Source: Perilla frutescens (lineage: Eukaryota > Streptophyta > Magnoliopsida > Lamiales > Lamiaceae). Taken from it: a stretch of DNA of 64,000 nucleotides. The DNA is taken from contig BRKX01000014.1 in NCBI GenBank assembly GCA_026008535.1, positions 54,857,006-54,921,005 on the forward strand. The letters run 5' to 3'. Both the position numbers and the translations under genes were made by a program. Below the pieces are notes generated by a model. That model searched no databases. It saw only the letters and a list, made by a program, of their open reading frames with translations, and was not told the origin of the DNA. Below, piece after piece: positions 11,025-24,617 of the stretch; position 1 is the first letter of the stretch, and each line of letters starts with the position of its first letter.

Positions 11025-11257
11025 ATTCTTGTTGCGTTGGATTCCTAACTCAAATATCTACCCTACTAAAAGTCGAACCGGAAGAAACCCTATTTGAGTC
11101 GGCCCCTAGGTGATTATCAAGTTGATTTCCAAAACCGTAACCTCTTTTCTAGGGATCGGGGTGAACGTCGGGTTTTTCCTTGAGTCTAGCATTTTTGAAC
11201 ACTAGAGTCCATTATGAATCAATCCATATGATCATATATGCCTAATCCATCCACTTT
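10712..11257. repeat. Two monomers fused by a 175-bp deletion
   Basis: Two monomers occupy 546 bp here instead of about 721. The first runs normally to GAGTCCATT and then jumps to CTTGTTGCGTTGG of the next monomer. The removed part runs from the conserved AT-rich box through the palindrome region. The bases ATT at 11025-11027 are shared by both flanks, a 3-bp microhomology. The homologous place in block B copy 2 (about 29267) is intact, so this loss is private to this copy or postdates the duplication. Confidence 0.92.
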
Positions 11258-13062
11258 TCAAAAAATCAAATTTTTGAGCCCGCCCAAAGGGGTAACCTTT
11301 TGGCCGGTGGCCAGATTTGGCCCCGTTTTCTGGCAGCCGTCAGTAAAACGGCTATAACTCTCTCCAGAAGTAAGCTTTACCCGTGATTCTTGTTGCGTTG
11401 GATTCCTAACTAAAATATCTACCCTAGCAAAAGTCGAACCGGAAGAAACCCTATTTGAGTCGGCCTCTAGGTGATTATCAAGTTGATTTCTAAAACCGTC
11501 ACCTCTTTTGTAGGGATCGGGATGAAGATCGGGTTTTTCCTTGAGTCTAGCATTTTTGAACACTTGAGTCCATTATGAATCAATCCATATGATCATATAT
11601 GCCTAATCCATCCACTTTTCAAAAAATCAAATTTTTGAGCCCGCCCAAAGGGGTAACCTTTTGGCCGGTGGCCAGATTTGGCCCCGTTTTCTGGCAGCCG
11701 TCAGTAAAACGGCTATAACTCTCTCCAGAAGTAAGGTTTACCCGTGATTCTTGTTGCGTTGGATTCCTAACTTAAATATCTACCCTACCAAAAGTCGAAC
11801 CGGTAGAAACCCTATTTGAGTCGGCCTCTAGGTGATTATCAAATTGATTTCCAAAACCATCACCTCTTTTGTAGGGATCGGGGTGAACGTCGGGTTTTTC
11901 ATTGAGTCTAGCATTTTTGAACAATAGAGTCCATTATGAATCAATCCATATGATCATATATGCCTAATCCGTCCACTTTTCAAAAAATCAAATTTTTGAG
12001 CCCGCCCAAAGGGGTACCCCTTTGGCCGGTGGCGAGATTTGGCCCCGTTTTCTGGCAGCCGTCAGTAAAACGGCTATAACTCTCTCCAGAAGTAAGCTTT
12101 ACCCGTGATTCTTGTTGCGTTGGATTCCTAACTCAAATATCTACCCTACCAGAAGTCAAACCGATAGAAACCCTATTTAAGTCGGCTTCTAGGTGATTAT
12201 CAAGTTGATTTCCAAAACCGTCACCTCTTTTGTAGGGATCGGGGTGATCGTCGGGTTTTTCATTGAGTCTAGCATTTTTGAACATTAGAGTCCATTATGA
12301 ATCAATCCATATGATCATATATGCCTAATCCGTCCACTTTTCAAAAAATCAAATTTTTGAGCACGCCCAAAGGGGTACCCCTTTGGCCGGTGGCGAGATT
12401 TAGCCCCGTTTTCTGGTAGCCGTCAGTAAAACGGCTATAACTCTCTCCAGAAGTAAGCTTTACCCGTGATTCTTGTTGCGTTGGATTCCTAACTAAAATA
12501 TCTACCCTACCAAAAGTCGAACCGGTAGAAACCCTATTTGAGTCGGCCTCTAGGTGATTATCAAGTTGATTTCCAAAACCATCACCTCTTTTGTACGGAT
12601 CGGGGTGAACGTCGGGTTTTTCATTGAGTCTAGCATTTTTGAACAATAGAGTCCATTATGAATCAATCCATATGATCATATATGCCTAATCCGTCCACTT
12701 TTCAAAAAATCAAATTTTTGAGCACGCCCAAAGGGGTACCCCTTTGGCCGGTGTCCAGATTTGGCCCCGTTTTCTGGCAGCCGTCAGTAAAACGGCTATA
12801 ACTCTCTCCAGAAGTAAGCTTTACCCGTGATTCTTGTTTCGTTGGATTCCTAACTAAAATATCTACCCTACCAAAAGTCGAACCGGTAGAAACCCTATTT
12901 GAGTCGGCCTCTAGGTGATTATCAAGTTGATTTCCAAAACCGTCACCTCTTTTGTAGGGATCGGGATGAAGATCGGGTTTTTCCTTGACTCTAGCATTTT
13001 TGAACACTTGAGTCCATTATGAATCAATCCATATGATCATATATGCCTAATCCGTCCACTTT
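11258..13062. repeat. Five linking monomers between HOR zones
   Basis: Monomers start at 11258, 11619, 11980, 12341 and 12702. Here the B classes give way to classes with GGGGTACCCC, GGTGGCGAG, CATTGAGTC and CAATAGAG or CATTAGAG. The monomer at 11980 has the linked set CAGAAGTCAAACC, TTTAAGTCGG and GGTGATCGTC. A close relative (GGTAATCGTC) is common from 41.9 to 54 kb. The monomer at 12702 carries TTTCGTTGG and matches the left-edge fragment. Confidence 0.88.
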
Positions 13063-15228
13063 TCAAAAAATCAAATTTTTGAGCCCGCCCAAAGGGGTAC
13101 CTCTTTGGCCGGTGGCCAGATTTGGCCCCGTTTTCTGGCAGCCGTCAGTAAAACGGCTATAACTCTCTCCAGAAGTAAGCTTTACCCGTGATTCTTGTTG
13201 CGTTGGATTCCTAACTAAAATAACTACCCTACCAAAAGTCGAACCGGTAGAAACCCTATTTGAGTCGGCCTCTAGGTGATTATCAAGTTGATTTCCAAAA
13301 CCATCACCTCTTTTGTAAGGATCGGGGTGAACGTCGGGTTTTTCATTGAGTCTAGCATTTTTGAACAATAGAGTCCATTATGAATCAATCCATATGATCA
13401 TATATGCCTAATCCGTCCACTTTTCAAAAAATTAAATTTTTGAGCACGCCCAAAGGGGTACCCCTTTGGCCGGTGTCCATATTTGGCCCCGTTTTCTGGC
13501 AGCCGTCAGTAAAACGGCTATAACTCTCTCCAGAAGTAAGCTTTACCCGTGATTCTTGTTGCGTTGGATTCCTAACTAAAATATCTACCCTACCAAAAGT
13601 CGAACCGGTAGAAACCCTATTTGAGTCGGCCTCTAGGTGATTATCAAGTTGATTTCCAAAACTGTCACCTCTTTTGTAGGGATCGGGATGAAGATCGGGT
13701 TTTTCCTTGACTCTAGCATTTTTGAACACTTGAGTCCATTATGAATCAATCCATATGATCATATATGCCTAATCCGTCCACTTTTCAAAAAATCAAATTT
13801 TTGAGCCCGCCCAAAGGGGTACCTCTTTGGCCGGTGGCCAGATTTGGCCCCGTTTTCTGGCAGCCGTCAGTAAAACGGCTAAAACTCTCTCCAGAAGTAA
13901 GCTTTACCCGTGATTCTTGTTGCGTTGGATTCCTAACTAAAATATCTACCCTACCAAAAGTCGAACCGGTAGAAACCCTATTTGAGTCGGCCTCTAGGTG
14001 ATTATCAAGTTGATTTCCAAAACCGTCACCTCTTTTGTAGGGATCGGGATGAAGATCGGGTTTTTCCTTGACTCTAGCATTTTTGAACACTAGAGTCCAT
14101 TATGAATCAATCCATATGATCATATATGCCTAATCCATCCACTTTTCAAAAAATCAACTTTTTGAGCCTGCCCAAAGGGGTAGCCTTTTGGCCGGTGGCC
14201 AGATTTGGCCCCGTTTTCTGGCAGCCGTCAGTAAAACGGCTATAACTCTCTCCAGAAGTAACCTTTACCCGTGATTCTTGTTGCGTTGGATTCCTAACTC
14301 AAATATCTACCCTACTAAAAGTCGAACCGGTAGAAACCCTATTTGAGTCGGCCTCTAGGTGATTATCAAGTTGATTTCCAAAACCATCACCTCTTTTGTA
14401 AGGATCGGGGTGAACGTCGGGTTTTTCATTGAGTCTAGCATTTTTGAACAATAGAGTCCATTATGAATCAATCCATATGATCATATATGCCTAATCCGTC
14501 CACTTTTCAAAAAATCAAATTTTTGAGCACGCCCAAAGGGGTACCCCTTTGGCCGGTGTACAGATTTGGCCCCGTTTTCTGGCAGCCGTCAGTAAAACGG
14601 CTATAACTCTCTCCAGAAGTAAGCTTTACCCGTGATTCTTGTTGCGTTGGATTCCTAACTAAAATATCTACCCTACCAAAAGTCGAACCGGTAGAAACCC
14701 TATTTGAGTCGGCCTCTAGTTGATTATCAAGTTGATTTCCAAAACCATCACCTCTTTTGTAAGGATCAAGGTGAACGTCGGGTTTTTCATTGAGTCTAGC
14801 ATTTTTGAACAATAGAGTCCATTATGAATCAATCCATATGATCATATATGCCTAATCCGTCCACTTTTCAAAAAATCAAATTTTTGAGCCCGCCCAAAGG
14901 GGTACCTCTTTGGCCGGTGGCCAGATTTGGCCCCGTTTTCTGGCAACCGTCAGTAAAACGGCTATAACTCTCTCCAGAAGTAACCTTTACCCGTTATTCT
15001 TGTTGCGTTGGATTCTTAACTCAAATATCTACCCTACTAAAAGTCGAACCGGAAGAAACCCTATTTGAGTCGGCCTCTAGGTGATTATCAAGTTGATTTC
15101 CAAAACCGTCACCTCTTTTGTAGGGATCGGGATGAAGATCGGGTTTTTCCTTGACTCTAGCATTTTTGAACACTTGAGTCCATTATGAATCAATCCATAT
15201 GATCATATATGCCTAATCCGTCCACTTT
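13063..15228. repeat. Six-monomer HOR (A), copy 3, 2,166 bp
   Basis: Monomers start at 13063, 13424, 13785, 14146, 14507 and 14868 and carry the same six diagnostic sets as 239-2404, offset by 12,824 bp. Private changes are AAAATTAAA near 13431, AACTGTCACC near 13661 and GGCAACCGTC near 14943. The last is shared with the chimeric monomer at 19202. Confidence 0.92.
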
Positions 15229-18200
15229 TCAAAAAATCAAATTTTTGAGCCCGCCCAAAGGGGTACCTCTTTGGCCGGTGGCCAGATTTGGCCCCGTTTT
15301 CTGGCAGCCGTCAGTAAAACGGCTATAACTCTCTCCAGAAGTAAGCTTTACCCGTGATTCTTGTTGCGTTGGATTCCTAACTAAAATAACTACCCTACCA
15401 AAAGTCGAACCGGTAGAAACCCTATTTGAGTCGGCCTCTAGGTGATTATCAAGTTGATTTCCAAAACCATCACCTCTTTTGTAAGGATCGGGGTGAACGT
15501 CGGGTTTTTCATTGAGTCTAGCATTTTTGAACAATAGAGTCCATTATGAATCAATCCATATGATCATATATGCCTAATCCGTCCACTTTTCAAAAAATCA
15601 AATTTTTGAGCACGCCCAAAGGGGTACCCCTTTGGCCGGTGTCCATATTTGGCCCCGTTTTTTGGCAGCCGTCAGTAAAACGGCTATAACTCTCTCCAGA
15701 AGTAAGCTTTACCCGTGATTCTTGTTGCGTTGGATTCCTAACTAAAATATCTACCCTACCAAAAGTCGAACCGGTAGAAACCCTATTTGAGTCGGCCTCT
15801 AGGTGATTATCAAGTTGATTTCCAAAACCGTCACCTCTTTTGTAGGGATCGGGATGAAGATCGGGTTTTTCCTTGACTCTAGCATTTTTGAACACTTGAG
15901 TCCATTATGAATCAATCCATATGATCATATATGCCTAATCCATCCACTTTTCAAAAAATCAAATTTTTGAGCCCGCCCAAAGGGGTAACCTTTTGGCCGG
16001 TGGCCAGATTTGGCCCCGTTTTCTGGCAGCCGTCAGTAAAACGGCTATAACTCTCTCCAGAAGTAACCTTTACCCGTGATTCTTGTTGCGTTGGATTCCT
16101 AAATCAAATATCTACCCTACTAAAAGTCGAACCGGAAGAAACCCTATTTGAGTCGGCCTCTAGGTGATTATCAAGTTGATTTCCAAAACAGTAACCTCTT
16201 TTCTAGGGATCGGGGTGAACGTCGGGTTTTTCCTTGAGTCTAGCATTTTTGAACACTAGAGTCCATTATGAATCAATCCATATGATCATATATGCCTAAT
16301 CCATCCACTTTTCAAAAAATCAAATTTTTGAGCCCGCCCAAAGGGGTAGCCTTTTGGCCGGTGGCCAGATTTGGCCCCGTTTTCTGGCAGCCGTCAGTAA
16401 AACGGCTATAACTCTCTCCAGAAGTAACCTTTACCCGTGATTCTTGTTGCGTTGGATTCCTAACTCAAATATCTACCCTACTAAAAGTCGAACCGGTAGA
16501 AACCCTATTTGAGTCGGCCTCTAGGTGATTATCAAGTTGATTTCCAAAACCATCACCTCTTTTGTAAGGATCGGGGGTGAACGTCGGGTTTTTCATTGAG
16601 TCTAGCATTTTTGAACAATAGAGTCCATTATGAATCAATCCATATGATCATATATGCCTAATCCGTCCACTTTTCAAAAAATCAAATTTTTGAGCACGCC
16701 CAAAGGGGTACCCCTTTGGCCGGTGTACAGATTTGGCCCCATTTTCTGGCAGCCGTCAGTAAAACGGCTATAACTCTCTCCAGAAGTAAGCTTTACCCGT
16801 GATTCTTGTTGCGTTGGATTCCTAACTAAAATATCTACCCTACCAAAAGTCGAACCGGTAGAAACCCTATTTGAGTCGGCCTCTAGTTGATTATCAAGTT
16901 GATTTCCAAAACCATCACCTCTTTTGTAAGGATCAAGGTGAACGTCGGGTTTTTCATTGAGTCTAGCATTTTTGAACAATAGAGTCCATTATGAATCAAT
17001 CCATATGATCATATATGCCTAATCCGTCCACTTTTCAAAAAATCAAATTTTTGAGCCCGCCCAAAGGGGTACCTCTTTGGCCGGTGGCCAGATTTGGCCC
17101 CGTTTTCTGGCAGCCGTCAGTAAAACGGCTATAACTCTCTCCAGAAGTAACCTTTACCCGTTATTCTTGTTGCGTTGGATTCTTAACTCAAATATCTACC
17201 CTACTAAAAGTCGAACCGGAAGAAACCCTATTTGAGTCGGCCTCTAGGTGATTATCAAGTTGATTTCAAAAACCGTAACCTCTTTTCTAGGGATCGGGGT
17301 GAACATCGGGTTTTTCCTTGAGTCTAGCATTTTTGAACACTAGAGTCCATTATGAATCAATCCATATGATCATATATGCCTAATCCATCCACTTTTCAAA
17401 AAATCAAATTTTTGAGCCCGCCCGAAGGGGTAGCCTTTTGGCCGGTGGCCAGATTTGGCCCCGTTTTCTAGCAGCCGTCAGTAAAACGGCTATAACTCTC
17501 TCCAGAAGTAACCTTTACCCGTGATTCTTGTTGCGTTGGATTCCTAAATCAAATATCTACCCTACTAAAAGTCGAACCGGAAGAAACCCTATTTGAGTCG
17601 GCCTCTAGGTGATTATCAAGTTGATTTCCAAAACAGTAACCTCTTTTCTAGGGATCGGGGGTGAACGTCGGATTTTTCCTTGAGTCTAGCATTTTTGAAC
17701 ACTAGAGTCCATTATGAATCAATCCATATGATCATATATGCCTAATCCATCCACTTTTCAAAAAATCAAATTTTTGAGCCCGCCCAAAGGGGTAGCCTTT
17801 TGGCCGGTGGCCAGATTTGGCCCCGTTTTCTGGCAGCCGTCAGTAAAACGGCTATAACTCTCTCCAGAAGTAAGCTTTACCCGTGATTCTTGTTGCGTTG
17901 GATTCCTAACTAAAATATCTACCCTACCAAAAGTTGAACTGGTAGAAACCCTATTTGAGTCGGCCTGTAGGTGATTATCAAGTTGATTTCCAAAACCGTC
18001 ACCTCTTTTGTAGGGATCGGGATGAAGATCGGGTTTTTCCTTGAGTGTAGCATTTTTGAACACTTGAGTCCATTATGAATCAATCCATATGATCATATAT
18101 GCCTAATCCGTCCACTTTTCAAAAAATCAAATTTTTGAGCCCGCCCAAAGGGGTACCTCTTTGGCCGGTGGCCAGATTTGGCCCCGTTTTCTGGCAGCCG

Positions 18201-19562
18201 TAAGTAAAACGGGTATAACTCTCTCCAGAAGTAACCTTTACCCATGATTCTTGTTGCGTTGGATTCCTAACTCAAATATCTACCCTACTAAATGTCGAAC
18301 CGGAAGAAACCCTATTTGAGTCGGCCTCTAGGTGATTATCAAGTTGATTTCCAAAACAGTAACCTCTTTTCTAGGGATCGGGGTGAACGTCGGGTTTTTC
18401 CTTGAGTCTAGCATTTTTGAACACTAGAGTCCATTATGAATCAATCCATATGATCATATATGCCTAATCCATCCACTTTTCAAAAAATCAAATTTTTGAT
18501 CCCGCCCAAAGGGGTAGCCTTTTGGCCGGTGGCCAGATTTGGCCCCGTTTTCTGGCAGCCGTCAGTAAAACGGCTATAACTCTCTCCAGAAGTAAGCTTT
18601 ACCCGTGATTCTTGTTGCGTTGGATTCCTAACTAAAATATCTACCCTAGCAAAAGTCGAACCGGTAGAAACCCTATTTGAGTCGGCCTGTAGGTGATTAT
18701 CAAGTTGATTTCCAAAACCGTCACCTCTTTTGTAGGGATCGGGATGAAGATCGGGTTTTTCCTTAAGTCTAGCATTTTTGAACACTTGAGTCCATTATGA
18801 ATCAATCCATATGATCATATATGCCTAATCCGTCCACTTTTCAAAAAATCAAATTTTTGAGCCCGCCCAAAGGGGTAGCCTTTTGGCCGGTGGCCAGATT
18901 TGGCCCCGTTTTCTGGCAGCCGTCAGTAAAACGGCTATAACTCTCTCCAGAAGTAAGCTTTACCCGTGATTCTTGTTGCGTTGGATTCCTAACTAAAATA
19001 TCTACCCTACCAAAAGTCGAACCGGTAGAAACCCTATTTGAGTCGGCCTCTAGTTGATTATCAAGTTGATTTCCAAAACCATCACCTCTTTTGTAAGGAT
19101 CAAGGTGAACGTCGGGTTTTTCATTGAGTCTAGCATTTTTGAACAATAGAGTCCATTATGAATCAATCCATATGATCATATATGCCTAATCCGTCCACTT
19201 TTCAAAAAATCAAATTTTTGAGCCCGCCCAAAGGGGTACCTCTTTGGCCGGTGGCCAGATTTGGCCCCGTTTTCTGGCAACCGTCAGTAAAACGGCTATA
19301 ACTCTCTCCAGAAGTAACCTTTACCCGTTATTCTTGTTGCGTTGGATTCTTAACTCAAATATCTACCCTACTAAAAGTCGAACCGGAAGAAACCCTATTT
19401 GAGTCGGCCTCTAGGTGATTATCAAGTTGATTTCCAAAACCGTCACCTCTTTTGTAGGGATCGGGATGAAGATCGGGTTTTTCCTTGACTCTAGCATTTT
19501 TGAACACTTGAGTCCATTATGAATCAATCCATATGATCATATATGCCTAATCCGTCCACTTT
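15229..19562. repeat. 12-monomer HOR, copy 1, about 4,334 bp
   Basis: Monomers start at 15229, 15590, 15951, 16312, 16674, 17035, 17396, 17758, 18119, 18480, 18841 and 19202. The unit opens as six-monomer HOR A, but its third and fourth monomers (15951, 16312) are replaced: the third by a TAAATCAAAT / AACAGTAACC class, the fourth by a GTAGCC variant. It then runs into block B marks at 17396, 17758 and 18119, returns through the chimera at 18841, and closes with the chimeric unit 6 at 19202. Two extra G bases (about 16573 and 17657) explain the 4,334 rather than 4,332 bp. Confidence 0.9.
18841..19201. repeat. Chimeric monomer at the 12-mer exchange junction
   Basis: The left part (AGCCCGCCC, GTAGCCTTTT, GGTGGCCAG) matches the block B monomer at 6015 and 23173. 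The right part (CGAACCGGT, CTCTAGTTGATT, GGATCAAGGTGAACG) matches unit 5 of HOR A. The switch lies between about 18900 and 19020. This is what unequal exchange between block B and HOR A would leave, and it closes the 12-monomer unit. Confidence 0.85.
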
Positions 19563-21728
19563 TCAAAAAATCAAATTTTTGAGCCCGCCCAAAGGGGTAC
19601 CTCTTTGGCCGGTGGCCAGATTTGGCCCCGTTTTCTGGCAGCCGTCAGTAAAACGGCTATAACTCTCTCCAGAAGTAAGCTTTACCCGTGATTCTTGTTG
19701 CGTTGGATTCCTAACTAAAATAACTACCCTACCAAAAGTCGAACCGGTAGAAACCCTATTTGAGTCGGCCTCTAGGTGATTATCAAGTTGATTTCCAAAA
19801 CCATCACCTCTTTTGTAAGGATCGGGGTGAACGTCGGGTTTTTCATTGAGTCTAGCATTTTTGAACAATAGAGTCCATTATGAATCAATCCATATGATCA
19901 TATATGCCTAATCCGTCCACTTTTCAAAAAATCAAATTTTTGAGCACGCCCAAAGGGGTACCCCTTTGGCCGGTGTCCATATTTGGCCCCGTTTTTTGGC
20001 AGCCGTCAGTAAAACGGCTATAACTCTCTCCAGAAGTAAGCTTTACCCGTGATTCTTGTTGCGTTGGATTCCTAACTAAAATATCTACCCTACCAAAAGT
20101 CGAACCGGTAGAAACCCTATTTGAGTCGGCCTCTAGGTGATTATCAAGTTGATTTCCAAAACCGTCACCTCTTTTGTAGGGATCGGGATGAAGATCGGGT
20201 TTTTCCTTGACTCTAGCATTTTTGAACACTTGAGTCCATTATGAATCAATCCATATGATCATATATGCCTAATCCATCCACTTTTCAAAAAATCAAATTT
20301 TTGAGCCCGCCCAAAGGGGTAACCTTTTGGCCGGTGGCCAGATTTGGCCCCGTTTTCTGGCAGCCGTCAGTAAAACGGCTATAACTCTCTCCAGAAGTAA
20401 CCTTTACCCGTGATTCTTGTTGCGTTGGATTCCTAAATCAAATATCTACCCTACTAAAAGTCGAACCGGAAGAAACCCTATTTGAGTCGGCCTCTAGGTG
20501 ATTATCAAGTTGATTTCCAAAACAGTAACCTCTTTTCTAGGGATCGGGGTGAACGTCGGGTTTTTCCTTGAGTCTAGCATTTTTGAACACTAGAGTCCAT
20601 TATGAATCAATCCATATGATCATATATGCCTAATCCATCCACTTTTCAAAAAATCAAATTTTTGAGCCCGCCCAAAGGGGTAGCCTTTTGGCCGGTGGCC
20701 AGATTTGGCCCCGTTTTCTGGCAGCCGTCAGTAAAACGGCTATAACTCTCTCCAGAAGTAACCTTTACCCGTGATTCTTGTTGCGTTGGATTCCTAACTC
20801 AAATATCTACCCTACTAAAAGTCGAACCGGTAGAAACCCTATTTGAGTCGGCCTCTAGGTGATTATCAAGTTGATTTCCAAAACCATCACCTCTTTTGTA
20901 AGGATCGGGGTGAACGTCGGGTTTTTCATTGAGTCTAGCATTTTTGAACAATAGAGTCCATTATGAATCAATCCATATGATCATATATGCCTAATCCGTC
21001 CACTTTTCAAAAAATCAAATTTTTGAGCACGCCCAAAGGGGTACCCCTTTGGCCGGTGTACAGATTTGGCCCCATTTTCTGGCAGCCGTCAGTAAAACGG
21101 CTATAACTCTCTCCAGAAGTAAGCTTTACCCGTGATTCTTGTTGCGTTGGATTCCTAACTAAAATATCTACCCTACCAAAAGTCGAACCGGTAGAAACCC
21201 TATTTGAGTCGGCCTCTAGTTGATTATCAAGTTGATTTCCAAAACCATCACCTCTTTTGTAAGGATCAAGGTGAACGTCGGGTTTTTCATTGAGTCTAGC
21301 ATTTTTGAACAATAGAGTCCATTATGAATCAATCCATATGATCATATATGCCTAATCCGTCCACTTTTCAAAAAATCAAATTTTTGAGCCCGCCCAAAGG
21401 GGTACCTCTTTGGCCGGTGGCCAGATTTGGCCCCGTTTTCTGGCAGCCGTCAGTAAAACGGCTATAACTCTCTCCAGAAGTAACCTTTACCCGTTATTCT
21501 TGTTGCGTTGGATTCTTAACTCAAATATCTACCCTACTAAAAGTCGAACCGGAAGAAACCCTATTTGAGTCGGCCTCTAGGTGATTATCAAGTTGATTTC
21601 AAAAACCGTAACCTCTTTTCTAGGGATCGGGGTGAACATCGGGTTTTTCCTTGAGTCTAGCATTTTTGAACACTAGAGTCCATTATGAATCAATCCATAT
21701 GATCATATATGCCTAATCCATCCACTTT
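19563..21728. repeat. 12-monomer HOR, copy 2, first six monomers
   Basis: Monomers start at 19563, 19924, 20285, 20646, 21007 and 21368. They repeat 15229-17395 nearly base for base, including the two replaced monomers and the rare CCCCATTTTCTGG at about 21071. They lack the extra G seen at 16573. From here the copy continues into a full block B rather than the shortened passage in copy 1. Confidence 0.92.
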
Positions 21729-24617
21729 TCAAAAAATCAAATTTTTGAGCCCGCCCGAAGGGGTAGCCTTTTGGCCGGTGGCCAGATTTGGCCCCGTTTT
21801 CTAGCAGCCGTCAGTAAAACGGCTATAACTCTCTCCAGAAGTAACCTTTACCCGTGATTCTTGTTGCGTTGGATTCCTAAATCAAATATCTACCCTACTA
21901 AAAGTCGAACCGGAAGAAACCCTATTTGAGTCGGCCTCTAGGTGATTATCAAGTTGATTTCCAAAACAGTAACCTCTTTTCTAGGGATCGGGGTGAACGT
22001 TGGGTTTTTCCTTGAGTCTAGCATTTTTGAACACTAGAGTCCATTATGAATCAATCCATATGATCATATATGCCTAATCCATCCACTTTTCAAAAAATCA
22101 AATTTTTGAGCCCGCCCAAAGGGGTAGCCTTTTGGCCGGTGGCCAGATTTGGCCCCGTTTTCTGGCAGCCGTCAGTAAAACGGCTATAACTCTCTCCAGA
22201 AGTAAGCTTTACCCGTGATTCTTGTTGCGTTGGATTCCTAACTAAAATATCTACCCTACCAAAAGTTGAACTGGTAGAAACCCTATTTGAGTCGGCCTGT
22301 AGGTGATTATCAAGTTGATTTCCAAAACCGTCACCTCTTTTGTAGGGATCGGGATGAAGATCGGGTTTTTCCTTGAGTGTAGCATTTTTGAACACTTGAG
22401 TCCATTATGAATCAATCCATATGATCATATATGCCTAATCCGTCCACTTTTCAAAAAATCAAATTTTTGAGCCCGCCCAAAGGGGTACCTCTTTGGCCGG
22501 TGGCCAGATTTGGCCCCGTTTTCTGGCAGCCGTAAGTAAAACGGGTATAACTCTCTCCAGAAGTAACCTTTACCCATGATTCTTGTTGCGTTGGATTCCT
22601 AACTCAAATATCTACCCTACTAAATGTCGAACCGGAAGAAACCCTATTTGAGTCGGCCTCTAGGTGATTATCAAGTTGATTTCCAAAACAGTAACCTCTT
22701 TTCTAGGGATCGGGGTGAACGTCGGGTTTTTCCTTGAGTCTAGCATTTTTGAACACTAGAGTCCATTATGAATCAATCCATATGATCATATATGCCTAAT
22801 CCATCCACTTTTCAAAAAATCAAATTTTTGATCCCGCCCAAAGGGGTAGCCTTTTGGCCGGTGGCCAGATTTGGCCCCGTTTTCTGGCAGCCGTCAGTAA
22901 AACGGCTATAACTCTCTCCAGAAGTAAGCTTTACCCGTGATTCTTGTTGCGTTGGATTCGTAACTAAAATATCTACCCTACCAAAAGTCGAACCGGTAGA
23001 AACCCTATTTGAGTCGGCCTGTAGGTGATTATCAAGTTGATTTCCAAAACCGTCACCTCTTTTGTAGGGATCGGGATGAAGATCGGGTTTTTCCTTAAGT
23101 CTAGCATTTTTGAACACTTGAGTCCATTATGAATCAATCCATATGATCATATATGCCTAATCCGTCCACTTTTCAAAAAATCAAATTTTTGAGCCCGCCC
23201 AAAGGGGTAGCCTTTTGGCCGGTGGCCAGATTTGGCCCCGTTTTCTGGCAGCCGTCAGTAAAACGGCTATAACTCTCTCCAGAAGTAAGCTTTACCCGTG
23301 ATTCTTGTTGCGTTGGATTCCTAACTAAAATATCTACCCTACCAAAAGTCAAACCGGTAGAAACCCTATTTGAGTCGGCCTGTAGGTGATTATCAAGTTG
23401 ATTTCCAAAACCGTCACCTCTTTTGTAGGGATCGGGATGAAGATCGGGTTTTTCCTTAAGTCTAGCATTTTTGAACACTTGAGTCCATTATGAATCAATC
23501 CATATGATCATATATGCCTAATCCGTCCACTTTTCAAAAAATCAAATTTTTGAGCCCGCCCAAAGGGGTACCTCTTTGGCCGGTGGCCAGATTTGGCCCC
23601 GTTTTCTGGCAGCCGTCAGTAAAACGGCTATAACTCTCTCCAGAAGTAACCTTTACCCGTGATTCTTGTTGCGTTGAATTCCTAACTAAAATATCTACCC
23701 TACTAAAAGTCTAACCGGAAGAAACCCTATTTGAGTCGGCCTCTAGGTGATTATCAAGTTGATTTCCAAAACAGTAACCTCTTTTCTAGGGATCGGGGTG
23801 AACGTCGGGTTTTTCCTTGAGTCTAGCATTTTTGTACACTAGAGTCCATTATGAATCAATCCATATGATCATATATGCCTAATCCATCCACTTTTCAAAA
23901 AATCAAATTTTTGATCACGCCCAAAGGGGTAGCCTTTTGGCCGGTGGCCAGATTTGGCCCCGTTTTCTGGCAGCCGTCAGTAAAACGGCTATAACTCTCT
24001 CCAGAAGTAAGCTTTACCCGTGATTCTTGTTGCGTTGGATTCCTAACTAAAATATCTACCCTAGCAAAAGTCGAACCGGTAGAAACCCTATTTGAGTCGG
24101 CCTGTAGGTGATTATCAAGTTGATTTCCAAAACCGTCACCTCTTTTGTAGGGATCGGGATGAAGATCGGGTTTTTTTCTTGAGTCTAGCATTTTTGAACA
24201 CTTGAGTCCATTATGAATCAATCCATATGATCATATATGCCTAATCCGTCCACTTTTCAAAAAATCAAATTTTTGAGCCCGCCCAAAGGGGTACCTCTTT
24301 GGCCGGTGGCCAGATTTGGCCCCGTTTTCTGGCAGCCGTCGGTAAAACGGCTATAACTCTCTCCAGAAGTAAGCTTTACCCGTGATTCTTGTTGCGTTGG
24401 ATTCCTAACTAAAATATCTACCCTAGCAAAAGTCGAACCGGAAGAAACCCTATTTGAGTCGGCCTCTAGGTGATTATCAAGTTGATTTCCAAAACAGTAA
24501 CCTCTTTTCTAGGGATCGGGGTGAACGTCGGGTTTTTCCTTGAGTCTAGCATTTTTGAACACTAGAGTCCATTATGAATCAATCCATATGATCATATATG
24601 CCTAATCCATCCACTTT

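Noticed and set aside
11025..11027. Insertion site of a mobile element at the phase break
   Set aside because: Sequence is missing, not added. Both flanks are ordinary satellite joined at a 3-bp microhomology.
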